Shown here: positions 26,113 to 34,762 of the stretch, one piece after another
Position numbering within the stretch: position 1 is the stretch's first letter
Layout: each line of letters starts with the position of its first letter
Source of the DNA: CBDFLA01 sp965248915
GTDB taxonomy: Bacteria; Pseudomonadota; Alphaproteobacteria; M2410
DNA length: 64,000 nucleotides
Direction of reading: 5' to 3'
Assembly (NCBI GenBank): GCA_965248915.1
Contig: OZ252216.1
Span: 3,476,844 to 3,540,843 of the forward strand
The notes under the pieces: model-generated
Database searches by the model: none
The model's input: only the letters and a program-made list of their open reading frames with translations
What the model was told of the DNA's origin: nothing
Program-made: the position numbers and the translations under genes

Positions 26113-27198
26113 ATGTTGGTTAATGGTGGCGCGATGTTGGGGTGGACCCGCACTCATGTGCCAACCAGGGGGTGTTCCTGGTTGTCGCGATCCGCTGCAG
26201 CGGTTCTCGCAAGCATTGTCCTCTTAGGCATGGCCGAAAAGCAAGAAGAACCATCCGAGCAGATGTTCTTCGAAATCAGCACAGGCTCGACCGGCGGGAC
26301 CTACTATCCAGTCGGCGAAACGCTCGCTGAAGTCATCTCGCATCCAATAGACTCCATCACATGTCAAAGCGATCGCCCCTGCGGTCCGTCTGGGTTGATC
26401 GCCTTTGCGCAGGCCAGTGCCGGATCGGTCGGCAATGTCAGGGGTATACAATCGGGCAGCAGTCGGTCTGGCCTTGCCCAAGCAGACATTGTTTCATGGG
26501 CGGTCAACTCACAAAACATCTTCCGCAGTGAGGAGCCTTTCGACAACTTGCGTGTTATCGCGAACCTCTATCCTGAGAGTATTCACATTGTCGTTCGGCG
26601 CGGGGCGGAGATCGCCTCCGTTTCCGACCTGAGAGGGAAGCGGGTGGGCATCGATAGTCCTCAGTCTGGAACGAATTACGATGCGCGCATGATACTAGAT
26701 GCCTTCGGCATGCGAGCCGACGATCTAGATTTAAGAGAGATCGATCCAAACAAATCTTCCGAACTCATTATTTCCGGTGAACTGGATGCATTTTTCTTTG
26801 TCGGCGGTGCGCCCCTGCGAGCGATCGCAGATCTTGCAGACAGGGATCTCATCGATCTCGTACCCATCTCCGGTGAACCGGTTGATCGACTTCGAAAAAG
26901 ACAAGAGTTTCTTCAGCCCGACGTCATTCCGTCCGGAACCTATGTCGGAGTTGGCGAGATTGAGACATTGAGTGTTGGCGCGCTGTGGGTTGTCGAGAAG
27001 AATGCGCCCGAAGACCTTGTCTATGAAATCACGGTTGCGCTTTGGAGCCCTCAGAATCGTTTGCTTCTCGAAGAAGGTCATGAAAAAGGGCGTTTGATGC
27101 GTGTTGATCGCGCGGCCGATGGATTGCCGATCGCGCTACACCCTGGGGCAGAGCGTTTTTATCGCGAATTGGGGCTCTTGGGCGTCCGTCCTGATTGA
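26113..27198 (+). CDS. TAXI-family TRAP-type solute-binding protein
   Basis: 361 residues as given. The start is uncertain: TTG 26092, GTG 26095, ATG 26113 and ATG 26134 are in frame and none has a strong ribosome site. A hydrophobic segment (SAAAVLASIVLLGMA) acts as signal or anchor. The core is typical of TAXI proteins: ISTGSTGGTYYPVGETLAEVI, LAQADIVSWAV, VVRRGAEIASVSDLRGKRVGIDSPQSGT. These proteins bind glutamate-like or other organic anions for TRAP uptake. No TRAP permease gene is present nearby. A pair of cysteines (TCQSDRPCG) is inserted early in the fold. It overlaps the convergent GST gene by 40 bp. Confidence 0.85.
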   Translation: MLVNGGAMLGWTRTHVPTRGCSWLSRSAAAVLASIVLLGMAEKQEEPSEQMFFEISTGSTGGTYYPVGETLAEVISHPIDSITCQSDRPCGPSGLIAFAQASAGSVGNVRGIQSGSSRSGLAQADIVSWAVNSQNIFRSEEPFDNLRVIANLYPESIHIVVRRGAEIASVSDLRGKRVGIDSPQSGTNYDARMILDAFGMRADDLDLREIDPNKSSELIISGELDAFFFVGGAPLRAIADLADRDLIDLVPISGEPVDRLRKRQEFLQPDVIPSGTYVGVGEIETLSVGALWVVEKNAPEDLVYEITVALWSPQNRLLLEEGHEKGRLMRVDRAADGLPIALHPGAERFYRELGLLGVRPD

Positions 27199-27830
27199 AG
27201 CTCTTCTTGCGCGCCTTCCAACCACTTTCCCATCGAAGGTAGCGACCAAACCGCATCCATATAGGCGGAGGCAGTCGCGTCAACATCGACGTCATAAGAG
27301 CGAAAACGCGAGACGACAGGCGCGTACATGGCATCGGCAATTGAGAATGCACCAAACAGAAACGGACCTCCGCTTCCGAAGTCAGCACGACATTGGCGCC
27401 AGACTGCTAAAACACGGGAGATGTCAGCCAAGACGGAAGCAGACGCCTCAAAGTATTGGTTCTCTTCAGCGAAGACCATCGGCAAAGCGTCTCGCAATGC
27501 GGCAAATCCGGAATGCATCTCACATGAAATGGACCTTGCAATCGCCCTCGCGTCCCGGCCGGATGGCCACAATTGTTTTTCTGGCTCAAGGTCGGATAAA
27601 TACTCAGCAATCGCGAGTGAGTCCCATATTCGCAACTTTTCTTTTTTCAGTAAGGGAACCAATCCTGACGGAGAATATTGACCGATTTCGTCGCGACTAG
27701 CCTCAGTTCTCAGGGGCACGTGGATCTCAGTAAACTGAAAATCATACTCTGAGAGAAGAAGCCAAGGTCGAAGTGACCAAGTTGACCAGTTCTTGTTGCC
27801 GATAACGAGTTCAAAGCTTGTTTCAGTCAT
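27159..27830 (-). CDS. Glutathione S-transferase family protein
   Basis: 223 residues. It has an N-terminal thioredoxin-like GST domain (GNKNWSTWSLRPWLLLSE, then the cis-Pro region SGLVPLL and DSLAIAEYL) and an all-helical C-terminal domain with FLFGAFSIADAMYAPVV. It likely binds glutathione in the cytoplasm; the substrate is unknown. ATG 27830 has GGAG nine bases upstream and is preferred to the TTG one codon earlier. It is divergent from the aminopeptidase gene. Confidence 0.9.
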   Translation of the reverse strand: MTETSFELVIGNKNWSTWSLRPWLLLSEYDFQFTEIHVPLRTEASRDEIGQYSPSGLVPLLKKEKLRIWDSLAIAEYLSDLEPEKQLWPSGRDARAIARSISCEMHSGFAALRDALPMVFAEENQYFEASASVLADISRVLAVWRQCRADFGSGGPFLFGAFSIADAMYAPVVSRFRSYDVDVDATASAYMDAVWSLPSMGKWLEGAQEELQSGRTPKSPNSR

Positions 27831-27926
27831 CAACTATGCTCCGCGAATAGGTATCTATCTTGATTGCCGTTCGAGTGGCTAAGGACTAGAGTTGCGCCCA
27901 ATTCAGAATTGCAAAGGAAGATCACC

Positions 27927-29303
27927 ATGAACGAGGTTTTTGTCAACAAGAGTGAAGATTTCACGCCACTGCATTTTGTGACGAAGGAATCATTGTCCAT
28001 TCTCTTCGACGACTTGACGGAAGCCCAGGTCACTTATCTCGAATCCACGAAGTTTGTCGCAGAGCGAATGCAAGTTGCACTTCTCCCGAGCGTCACCGGA
28101 AATATCGAACGTGTTTTGTTTGGGCTCGGCGATACGCAGGACGCATTTTTGACCGGGTGTCTGTCGCAAAAACTGCCCAGTGGGTGCTTTGAGATCGTCG
28201 ATTTCGCCGGATGCGATCAAACTCTGACCACTCTGGCGATCTTTCTAGGTGCCTATCGGTTCGATCGATATCGGACGGAGGGTCGCGCGCAACCGGCACC
28301 GCAGTTTGTGTGGCCTAAGGACTGTGACCGTTCTTTGGTTGAGAGCATGGTGGAGGGGATTTACTTAACCAGAGACCTGGTCAATACACCGGCTGCGGAT
28401 ATGGGGCCGGAAGATTTGGGCAAGGCAGCCGAGGAACTTGGCGGGAAATTTGGTGCCGACGTCAAATTGATCGTTGGCGATGATTTGCTCAAAGAGAATT
28501 TGCCGTTGGTTCATGCGGTCGGGCGTGCAAACCCAAGCGCCCCTCGATTGATCGACATGCGCTGGGGGCGCGAGGGTGCGCCAAAAGTAACACTCGTCGG
28601 CAAAGGGGTTTGTTTCGATACGGGTGGATTAAACCTCAAGACGGGCCCCACAATGGCACTCATGAAAAAGGACATGGGTGGCGCGGCGAATGTGTTGGGG
28701 TTGGCATCAATGATCATGTCTCAGAAACTCAACGTCAGGCTGCACGTCCTCATTCCAGCGGTGGAGAATTCAGTGGCTGGTCCGGCGTTCAGGCCGGGTG
28801 ATGTTTTGAAGAGCCGAAAAGGTCTCACTGTAGAAATTGGCAACACCGATGCTGAAGGACGGGTGGTGCTGGCAGACGCGCTGACCGTCGCAGAGGAAGA
28901 AGAACCCGACCTCATCATCGACCTCGCAACGCTCACCGGTGCAGCGCGGGTGGCCTTAGGGCCGGACTTACCTGCCCTTTACTGCAATGATGAAACCTTC
29001 ATATCAGAGGCAAATGAAGCCATGCAGAAAACCGGTGATCCCTTTTGGCGAATGCCGTTGTGGACGCCTTACCTTGAAGCACTTAGCTCAAAGATCGCCG
29101 ACTTGAACAACATTACGACGGACGGTTTTGCTGGCTCTGTAACCGCGGCACTGTTTCTTCAGAAGTTTGTTGAAAAGGCGCCGACCTGGGTCCATGTCGA
29201 TCTCTATGCCTGGAATCCGGAAGCCAAACCTTCGAGACCGTTTGGCGGGGAGGCACAAGTCATCCGTACACTGTTTGAAGTATTGCGTTCCCGCTACGGA
29301 TAA
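27927..29303 (+). CDS. M17 leucyl aminopeptidase family protein
   Basis: 458 residues from ATG 27927, which has AAGGAAG upstream; the open frame to 27864 is not needed. The M17 metallopeptidase signatures are present: GKGVCFDTGGLNLKTG with metal-ligand Asp, the active-site Lys region MKKDMGGAA, and NTDAEGRVVLADAL with Asp/Glu ligands and Arg. It removes N-terminal residues from peptides using two divalent metals in a hexamer. The N-terminal domain is shorter and divergent, so it is a PepA/PepB-like paralogue rather than canonical PepA. Confidence 0.9.
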   Translation: MNEVFVNKSEDFTPLHFVTKESLSILFDDLTEAQVTYLESTKFVAERMQVALLPSVTGNIERVLFGLGDTQDAFLTGCLSQKLPSGCFEIVDFAGCDQTLTTLAIFLGAYRFDRYRTEGRAQPAPQFVWPKDCDRSLVESMVEGIYLTRDLVNTPAADMGPEDLGKAAEELGGKFGADVKLIVGDDLLKENLPLVHAVGRANPSAPRLIDMRWGREGAPKVTLVGKGVCFDTGGLNLKTGPTMALMKKDMGGAANVLGLASMIMSQKLNVRLHVLIPAVENSVAGPAFRPGDVLKSRKGLTVEIGNTDAEGRVVLADALTVAEEEEPDLIIDLATLTGAARVALGPDLPALYCNDETFISEANEAMQKTGDPFWRMPLWTPYLEALSSKIADLNNITTDGFAGSVTAALFLQKFVEKAPTWVHVDLYAWNPEAKPSRPFGGEAQVIRTLFEVLRSRYG

Positions 29304-29306
29304 AGC

Positions 29307-29336
29307 GCAAAAAAGGGACGGCAAACGCCGCCCCTT
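29307..29336 (-). terminator. Intrinsic terminator after the cytochrome c gene
   Basis: On the minus strand AAGGGGCGGC and GCCGTCCCTT pair (one mismatch) around a 4-base loop, followed by TTTTTT. It is 23 bp past the cytochrome stop and lies just after the convergent aminopeptidase stop. Confidence 0.85.
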
Positions 29337-29358
29337 GAAGCCCAAATGTCTTGATTGA

Positions 29359-30747
29359 TTATTCGCTGAGTGTCTTCAGGAACGCAACGAGGTTGGCGCG
29401 ATCTTTTTCCCTTTTGATACCGGCGAATGTCATCTTAGTACCCGGCAAGAAGGCGCGAGGATTGGTCGAATAGGCATCCAAATCGGCTTCTGTCCAGGTG
29501 CCTCCAGCGCCAGCCAGGGCGGCGGAGTACTTGTATCCAGCCCGTGAGCCTTTGGCGCTTCCGACGATGCCCCACAGATTGGGTCCGACTTTATTGCCGC
29601 CACCCACATCAAACGTGTGGCACGTCGCGCATTTCTTGGAGACTTTCACGCCCGCGATCGGGTCGCCAACCATGGCCGCGACGCTTGCTGCCGCATCTTC
29701 GGTCGCCGTTGCTGCTGATTCCGCAGCTTCCGTGACGGCTTCTTCAACAGGCGCCACGACTTCCTCGGTAGCAACAGCGGCGACTTTTGTTGTCTCCGCA
29801 GCGGTTTCGGTAACGTCGTCCGCGGTTTCCGCAACTGGAACAGCGGCGTCATCTACCAAGGCGGCAGCTTCCTCAACCACAGCTTCGGTCTCTTCGGCTG
29901 CGTCAGCGATCACGGCAGCGGCTTCATCAACCACTGCTTCGGTAACCACTGCTTCGGTCTCTGCGGCTGCATCATCAATCACGGTAGCAGCGTCCTCAAC
30001 CACAGCTTCGGTCTCTGCGGCGTCAGTTGCTGTGTCTTCAGCAGCGTCCGTCGCTTCCTCCATGGCCTCAGGTGTATCCTCGACGCCTTCTTCCAATGTT
30101 TCCGACACGGTATCGGCGACATCTTGCATCGCCTCCATCCCGTCCTCAACAACGTCTGCGGCCGCTTCCATTACTTCTTCAGGGACAGCGATTGCTTCAG
30201 GAAGGGCGATCGGCGCATCGGAAAGTGTTCTCATGTATGCGATGGCGGCAGCAGCTTGGGCAGGCTTCTTCAAACCCGCAAAGGTCATTTTGGTGCCAGG
30301 CATTACCCCTTTCGGGTCACTCAAAAAGGCGAAGAGCTCATCATAGGACCAGTTGCCACCTGCGCTCGAAAGCGACGCTGAATACGAAAAGCCTTCCACG
30401 GCTGCTTTGGGTTGACCAACAATGTTCCACAGGTTTGGTCCAATCTTGTCGCCGCCCCCCTGTTCGTATGTGTGGCAAGCGTTGCACTTCTTCACTGACT
30501 TGTCGTTCGGTGTTGCTTCAGCCAAAGCTGCTGCTAAGTCAAATTCGCCTTCATCGCTCGGTGCATCGGTGCTGTGATCGGAGCCATGATCGTCGCCATC
30601 AGTGCTTTGGCCGTCGCCGCTTGTCGCAGCGTGCTGCTCATGTTTTTCGCCAACAAAGATGATGTTCGCGACCTGTTGGAGGCCCAAAAGGATCAGTACT
30701 GAAAACCCCAAGGCCACTCCGATTTTGACCCATATAGGCGTATGCAT
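29359..30747 (-). CDS. Membrane-anchored cytochrome c with two haem domains joined by a long Ala/Glu/Val-rich linker
   Basis: 462 residues from ATG 30747 (GGAG eight bases upstream). An N-terminal helix (VKIGVALGFSVLILLGL) anchors it in the membrane, as in CycM-type cytochrome c552. A His/Asp/Ser-rich stretch leads to the first class I domain: CNACH at about residues 88-92 with axial Met at about 154 (PGTKMTFAGLK). A linker of about 185 residues is made almost only of Ala, Glu, Val, Thr and Asp. A second domain follows: CATCH at about 373-377 and Met at about 439, again in PGTKMTFAG. The domains are near duplicates. A role in electron transfer to a terminal oxidase is expected. It is divergent from kdsB. 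Confidence 0.92.
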   Translation of the reverse strand: MHTPIWVKIGVALGFSVLILLGLQQVANIIFVGEKHEQHAATSGDGQSTDGDDHGSDHSTDAPSDEGEFDLAAALAEATPNDKSVKKCNACHTYEQGGGDKIGPNLWNIVGQPKAAVEGFSYSASLSSAGGNWSYDELFAFLSDPKGVMPGTKMTFAGLKKPAQAAAAIAYMRTLSDAPIALPEAIAVPEEVMEAAADVVEDGMEAMQDVADTVSETLEEGVEDTPEAMEEATDAAEDTATDAAETEAVVEDAATVIDDAAAETEAVVTEAVVDEAAAVIADAAEETEAVVEEAAALVDDAAVPVAETADDVTETAAETTKVAAVATEEVVAPVEEAVTEAAESAATATEDAAASVAAMVGDPIAGVKVSKKCATCHTFDVGGGNKVGPNLWGIVGSAKGSRAGYKYSAALAGAGGTWTEADLDAYSTNPRAFLPGTKMTFAGIKREKDRANLVAFLKTLSE

Positions 30748-31024
30748 GGCAGAACTCCATTTCTCGTGTGCTTCTTGCAAAAAAGCCGGACCCCATCGAC
30801 TCGCGTCGTTGTGGAGCATTTCGGCGCGGAATGTAGCCTTGGCAAGGTCCTCGTGCAAGGAGCTTTCCGGGTCCCACAGGGGTGATTCACGTCTTTTTCT
30901 GCCCCTGGAATACTGCCCATCCTGTTTGACAATGTTGAATTTCCGTATAGCAAGGATGGAAAAGCCCCCACCGCCCGCGAGATGAGCGGGTCAAAGACAA
31001 CAAGAAGGCGTAAGAGATCAGTCC

Positions 31025-31771
31025 ATGAACACCATGATCGTCATACCAGCCCGCATGGCATCGAGCCGGCTACCTGGAAAGCCTCTGGCCGACATTGCGG
31101 GTGTTCCTATGATCGTCCAGGTCTGGCGCCGCGCCATCGCTGCAGACCTGGGGCCGGTCTTAGTGGCAGCTGCCGAAGACGAAATCGTGGATGCGATCAA
31201 ATCCGCAGGCGGCGAAGCAGTATTGACCGACCCAGACCACGCTTCTGGGTCTGACAGGATTTTTGAGGCCATCGAAAAGGCTGATCCTGAAGGTGCATGT
31301 GACACGATCGTCAACTTGCAAGGCGATCTCCCAACAATTGATCCAGAGACCATACGTGCCGTGACTAAACCTCTCAAAGATCCAGACGTCGACATCGCAA
31401 CCCTTGCCGCAGAGATTGAGGTGGAACGAGAGAAGACCGATCCCAACGTCACCAAAGCTGTTGTTTCTTTGCTTGGGGGACCCCAAAAAGGTCGCGCTCT
31501 CTACTTCACGCGTGCCACCGCGCCGACCGGTGAGGGTCCTTTGTATCACCACATCGGAATTTATGCCTATCGGAGGGTGGCGTTGGAAAGATTTGTAGAA
31601 CTCCCACCGTCTCCCCTTGAGGTTCGAGAACACCTGGAACAATTGCGCGCGCTCGAAGCCGGCATGGTCATTGGCGTTGCAATTGTTGATAAAGTCCCTG
31701 CTGGGGTCGACACGCCGGAAGACTTAGAGCGTGCACGCCAAGAACTTGACCAAGATGGAGCCGCGTCATGA
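31025..31771 (+). CDS. kdsB: 3-deoxy-manno-octulosonate cytidylyltransferase
   Basis: 248 residues. It activates KDO with CTP to CMP-KDO for lipopolysaccharide inner core synthesis in the cytoplasm. The nucleotidyltransferase signature IPARMASSRLPGKPL is at residues 6-20, followed by LTDPDHASGSDRIFEA and NLQGDLPTI. GIYAYRR and SPLEVREHLEQLRALEAG close the protein. The ATG has only a weak upstream site. The stop overlaps the pheA start (ATGA), so the two are co-translated. Confidence 0.95.
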   Translation: MNTMIVIPARMASSRLPGKPLADIAGVPMIVQVWRRAIAADLGPVLVAAAEDEIVDAIKSAGGEAVLTDPDHASGSDRIFEAIEKADPEGACDTIVNLQGDLPTIDPETIRAVTKPLKDPDVDIATLAAEIEVEREKTDPNVTKAVVSLLGGPQKGRALYFTRATAPTGEGPLYHHIGIYAYRRVALERFVELPPSPLEVREHLEQLRALEAGMVIGVAIVDKVPAGVDTPEDLERARQELDQDGAAS

Positions 31772-32613
31772 GTAAGATTGCTTTCCAAGGTGAACTGGGC
31801 GCAAACTCCCATGTCGCCTGCAAAACCTACTATCCCGAAATGGACCCGCTGCCCTGTCAGACTTTTGAGGAGGCACTGGCGGCAATTTCTGATGGCACGG
31901 CCAAACTCGGCATGATCCCTATTGAGAATTCAGTCGCTGGCCGCGTCGCCGACATGCATCACCTCATGCCCAATGCCGGGCTGTTCATTGTTGGAGAACG
32001 ATTCCTTAGGGTCAATCATCAGCTTATGGGCGTCAAAGGCGCGAGTCTTGAAAGCATCAAAGAAGTAATCTCTCATGTTCAAGCACTTGGCCAATGTCGC
32101 GAAACCATCGCGTCTTTAGGTCTGAAAGCGATCGTCGGTCAAGATACCGCCGGCGCGGCGCGCTACGTCTCACAGCAAGAGGATCCGACCAAAGCGGCCA
32201 TCGCATCATCGTTGGCAGCTGAAATTTATGGTCTCGACATCCTGCAAGAAGACATGGAAGACGCTGCTCACAACACCACGAGATTTCTCGTCATGGCCAA
32301 TGCCCCTGACGATGCAGATCCAGATACCGGGCCGGTTGTTACAAGCATTGTATTCCGGGTACGGAATGTTCCAGCAGCGCTTTACAAGGCCATGGGTGGG
32401 TTTGCTACCAACAGTGTCAACATGACGAAATTGGAAAGCTATCAGCTCGAAGGGTCCTTCCATGCGACCCAGTTTTACGCTGACATCATGGGACATCCCT
32501 CAGATCGCCCCGTTAGGTTGGCATTGGAGGAACTCAAGTTCTTTACGTCGATGCTCACGGTGCTTGGTGTCTATCCAGCCGACCCCTTTAGGTCTCAAGT
32601 CGACAACGGTTAA
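31768..32613 (+). CDS. pheA: Prephenate dehydratase
   Basis: 281 residues, monofunctional. The catalytic part begins FQGELGANSHVACKTYYP and contains PIENSVAGRV and the TRF motif (NTTRFLVMA). A C-terminal ACT domain follows (GGFATNSVNMTKLESYQLEGSF), which binds phenylalanine for feedback inhibition in the family. It converts prephenate to phenylpyruvate. No chorismate mutase domain is attached. It overlaps kdsB by four bases. This kdsB-pheA pair is typical of Rhizobiales-type genomes. Confidence 0.95.
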   Translation: MSKIAFQGELGANSHVACKTYYPEMDPLPCQTFEEALAAISDGTAKLGMIPIENSVAGRVADMHHLMPNAGLFIVGERFLRVNHQLMGVKGASLESIKEVISHVQALGQCRETIASLGLKAIVGQDTAGAARYVSQQEDPTKAAIASSLAAEIYGLDILQEDMEDAAHNTTRFLVMANAPDDADPDTGPVVTSIVFRVRNVPAALYKAMGGFATNSVNMTKLESYQLEGSFHATQFYADIMGHPSDRPVRLALEELKFFTSMLTVLGVYPADPFRSQVDNG

Positions 32614-32695
32614 CGGCGCCCAGTTTGGGTCAGGCTCGATTTTTCTTTGCGCTTAAAGAAAATCATGACAGAATCACTTCTGTGTTCAACCATCG

Positions 32696-32709
32696 AAAGG
32701 AGGTGATCC
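32696..32709 (+). promoter_or_regulatory. Full-length Shine-Dalgarno match
   Basis: AAAGGAGGTGATCC is an uninterrupted 14-base complement to the conserved 3' end of bacterial 16S rRNA. The GGAGG core ends 7 bases before ATG 32711. Ribosome sites this long are rare and favour the following short ORF being translated, or the site binding free 30S subunits or 16S rRNA. Confidence 0.8.
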
Positions 32710-32710
32710 A

Positions 32711-32791
32711 ATGTCTAGTGAGATTAATTGGATTTTTGACAACTTTAGCGTACTTAAGCTTGTGTCGGAGCAGCCTCCGGGGCGCGCTTAA
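32711..32791 (+). CDS. Short ORF, 26 residues, unknown
   Basis: ATG 32711 to TAA 32789-32791 encodes a 26-residue peptide beginning MSSEINWIFDNFSVLKL and ending in a Pro/Gly/Arg tail. It is preceded by the 14-base ribosome site and a small hairpin (32668-32673 with 32678-32683), and followed by a strong terminator at 32844. So the unit looks like a complete short transcript or a tail of the kdsB-pheA message. There is no run of Phe codons, so it is not an obvious attenuator leader. I do not recognise it. Confidence 0.5.
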   Translation: MSSEINWIFDNFSVLKLVSEQPPGRA

Positions 32792-32843
32792 CGAGCGCCG
32801 TGGGTCGAATTGATCCTGGGTTGAAAGATCCGAATTCTCATGG

Positions 32844-32876
32844 GGGTCGCTCGCAAGAGCGGCCCTTTTGATTTTT
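32844..32876 (+). terminator. Intrinsic terminator after the short ORF
   Basis: GGGTCGCTC pairs with GAGCGGCCC (one G-T pair) around a GCAA tetraloop, followed by TTTTGATTTTT. It is the first terminator on the plus strand after kdsB-pheA. Confidence 0.92.
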
Positions 32877-32884
32877 GCGCACCG

Positions 32885-33364
32885 TTACTTCTCGGTCTCT
32901 TCTCCGTCCCAATAGTTACGGGTAGCAGATTTGTCATAAATTTCCCCGAGTGAACGGACCATAACTTTGTTGCTGTCCGTGTAGACACAAATTTCGTCCG
33001 GACAATGATCCCCGATCATCATGTAGGTGAATGTCTCATTGCTCTCATTGATGAGACAGTGCCCCACCCGCTGCCCGGCGGGAAAGCTTGCAAACATTCC
33101 AGGCCTCAAGATGTGTTTTTCTTCTCCCAAACACAGTGTGGCTTCACCGCTTAGGACATAAACATGTTCTTCTTCGTGAATGTGGTAGTGGGCCGGACAA
33201 GATTGCTTGCCGGGTTCAAGTTCTTCGACTGTTACGCCAATTTTGGCCCCCTCTTGCGAGGAAGAAAGAATGCGGCCACGGCTGGCAAACCGCGACCCCT
33301 CATTCCAGCTCATCCACTCGAGTTGATCAACGTGTATTGGCTTCATCAGTTCTGAATTGGGCAT
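32885..33364 (-). CDS. Cupin-domain protein
   Basis: 159 residues from ATG 33364, which has GAGGG four bases upstream; ATG 33346 is an alternative. A single cupin barrel is clear: PAHYHIHEEEHVYVLSGEATL (motif 1 with two His, Glu and a third His) and FASFPAGQRVGHCLINESNE (motif 2). These residues normally bind a metal. The enzyme or sensor function cannot be told. It is downstream of a dehydrogenase gene with a 7-bp gap, so the two are probably co-transcribed. Confidence 0.85.
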   Translation of the reverse strand: MPNSELMKPIHVDQLEWMSWNEGSRFASRGRILSSSQEGAKIGVTVEELEPGKQSCPAHYHIHEEEHVYVLSGEATLCLGEEKHILRPGMFASFPAGQRVGHCLINESNETFTYMMIGDHCPDEICVYTDSNKVMVRSLGEIYDKSATRNYWDGEETEK

Positions 33365-33371
33365 GCATCCC

Positions 33372-34256
33372 TCATGTGATTGGTTTGCCCTGAAGGCTCT
33401 CCGCATAGATCTCCATCGCGGCCTCAAGGGTTCTGGAATAATCCATGGTTTCGCGGGTTTCAGATTCAAGAGGCGTCTGAGCGAGCAATCGAAAGATGTC
33501 GCCGGCGCCTTCGTGGAAATTTGGCGTTACACCAGCATCTGAAAAACATGCCGCGATCTGATCCATCTCATCGGCCCAACGAACACTGTCTGCAGCGATG
33601 AAAGGAACCGTGCCGCGCATAGCGCCGAGCCTATCAGCTTGACTGCCTTCAAGTTCTTGCAAGAGGGGGTCCATCAGCCCCATGCGGTGAGCCGCCAACA
33701 AAACAGCTGTGTGTAGGGTCATCGTTCCTTTGGTCAAGGCGGCATATACCATTTTCAAGCCAGAGGCTTGTCCGATATCAGGACCACACACCGAGGTGCT
33801 CATCTCCGGTGTCGAAAGGAAGGTGCAAGTCTCTGCGTGAGCCCCACTCAAATAAATGCGTGTCCGTTGCTTACCTTTGAAAGGGGACGCACCAATGATC
33901 GCGCCATCGACGAAGTCGATCCCGGCGCCTTCGAGTTTGGCGGCAATCTCTTTTGTGGTGCGCGGGGCAATCGCATTGAGGTCTGCATAAAGAGGTTTGC
34001 TCGTTGAGGCTTCTGCACATCGACAAAAGTCTTCAGAGACGGCGAGGGCAATGCCCGGCGGCAATATTGATAAGACAACATCCGTCTCGACCAGCGAAGC
34101 CAGATTAGGCACCGCTGTGATCCCAGCGGCTTCACCGCGGGCGCGGCTTTCCTCTGAGCGTCCCTCAAAGACCGCCAAAACGTCATAGCCTGCCTGAACC
34201 AGAGAACGACCTACTGCCGCCCCCATATCCCCAAGACCCCAAAGCCCAATTTTCAT
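33372..34256 (-). CDS. NAD(P)-binding 6-phosphogluconate/beta-hydroxyacid dehydrogenase-like protein (DUF1932 type)
   Basis: 294 residues from ATG 34256. The Rossmann motif GLWGLGDMGAAVGRSLVQAG is at the N-terminus, SILPPGIA follows, and the central segment is DGAIIGASPFKGKQRTRIYLSG. The C-terminal helical domain (LMDPLLQELEGSQADRLGAMRG) matches DUF1932. The family oxidises beta-hydroxyacid-type substrates; the usual catalytic Lys is not obvious. An in-frame ATG two codons earlier sits directly on the AAGGA ribosome site, so 34256 is better. It is co-transcribed with the cupin gene. Confidence 0.85.
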   Translation of the reverse strand: MKIGLWGLGDMGAAVGRSLVQAGYDVLAVFEGRSEESRARGEAAGITAVPNLASLVETDVVLSILPPGIALAVSEDFCRCAEASTSKPLYADLNAIAPRTTKEIAAKLEGAGIDFVDGAIIGASPFKGKQRTRIYLSGAHAETCTFLSTPEMSTSVCGPDIGQASGLKMVYAALTKGTMTLHTAVLLAAHRMGLMDPLLQELEGSQADRLGAMRGTVPFIAADSVRWADEMDQIAACFSDAGVTPNFHEGAGDIFRLLAQTPLESETRETMDYSRTLEAAMEIYAESLQGKPIT

Positions 34257-34360
34257 GGCCATTCCTTGCCAGTTGCGAAACATTCGCTTTTGATTGTAAC
34301 CGAATTCGAGACACCCCATATATATGTTTCGGACGCCTTTTGACGTAAGGAGGACTTAAC

Positions 34361-34756
34361 ATGAGTGCCTTTGCAATCGTTTTGGTCGTTATGGGTTTGA
34401 TGATCGCCGTCACCCGCGCGCCTTTGGTTTTTGCACCAGGCGCAACCCGCGATCTCTATATGCATCTGTTTGAGACAGACGCCCGCATGCGCTGGTTGGG
34501 TGTCATGATTTCTGCTTTCGGTGCGGTTTGCATTTGGGCCGCCGCTGAGGTGCCGGGCACACTACCGGCAGTCATTTTCACCATCGGGATCTTCATGATC
34601 GTCGTTGGTGTTATTGGGATGATCTTTTTCCCAGGCTGGAGCCGACCGCTTGCCACCAAAGTTTGGAAAGCGTTCTCCGAATCCACCATGCGTATTCTCG
34701 GGGGCCTGGCCGTGATCTTTGGCCTGCTCCTCGCCGGTTACGGATTTAGCTTGTAG
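34361..34756 (+). CDS. Small integral membrane protein, unknown
   Basis: 131 residues with about four transmembrane helices (residues 4-22, 46-63, 66-88 and 109-130). The ATG is preceded by TAAGGAGG at good distance, so expression is likely. No known motif is recognised. It is divergent from the dehydrogenase gene and convergent with the CHAP gene, 6 bp away. Confidence 0.75.
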   Translation: MSAFAIVLVVMGLMIAVTRAPLVFAPGATRDLYMHLFETDARMRWLGVMISAFGAVCIWAAAEVPGTLPAVIFTIGIFMIVVGVIGMIFFPGWSRPLATKVWKAFSESTMRILGGLAVIFGLLLAGYGFSL

Positions 34757-34762
34757 AGAATT

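Noticed and set aside
29498..30346. Long plus-strand ORF, Ser/Ala/Thr-rich, opposite the cytochrome c gene
   Set aside because: It is the antisense reading of the low-complexity Ala/Glu/Val linker; the minus strand has two CXXCH domains, an anchor and a proper SD.
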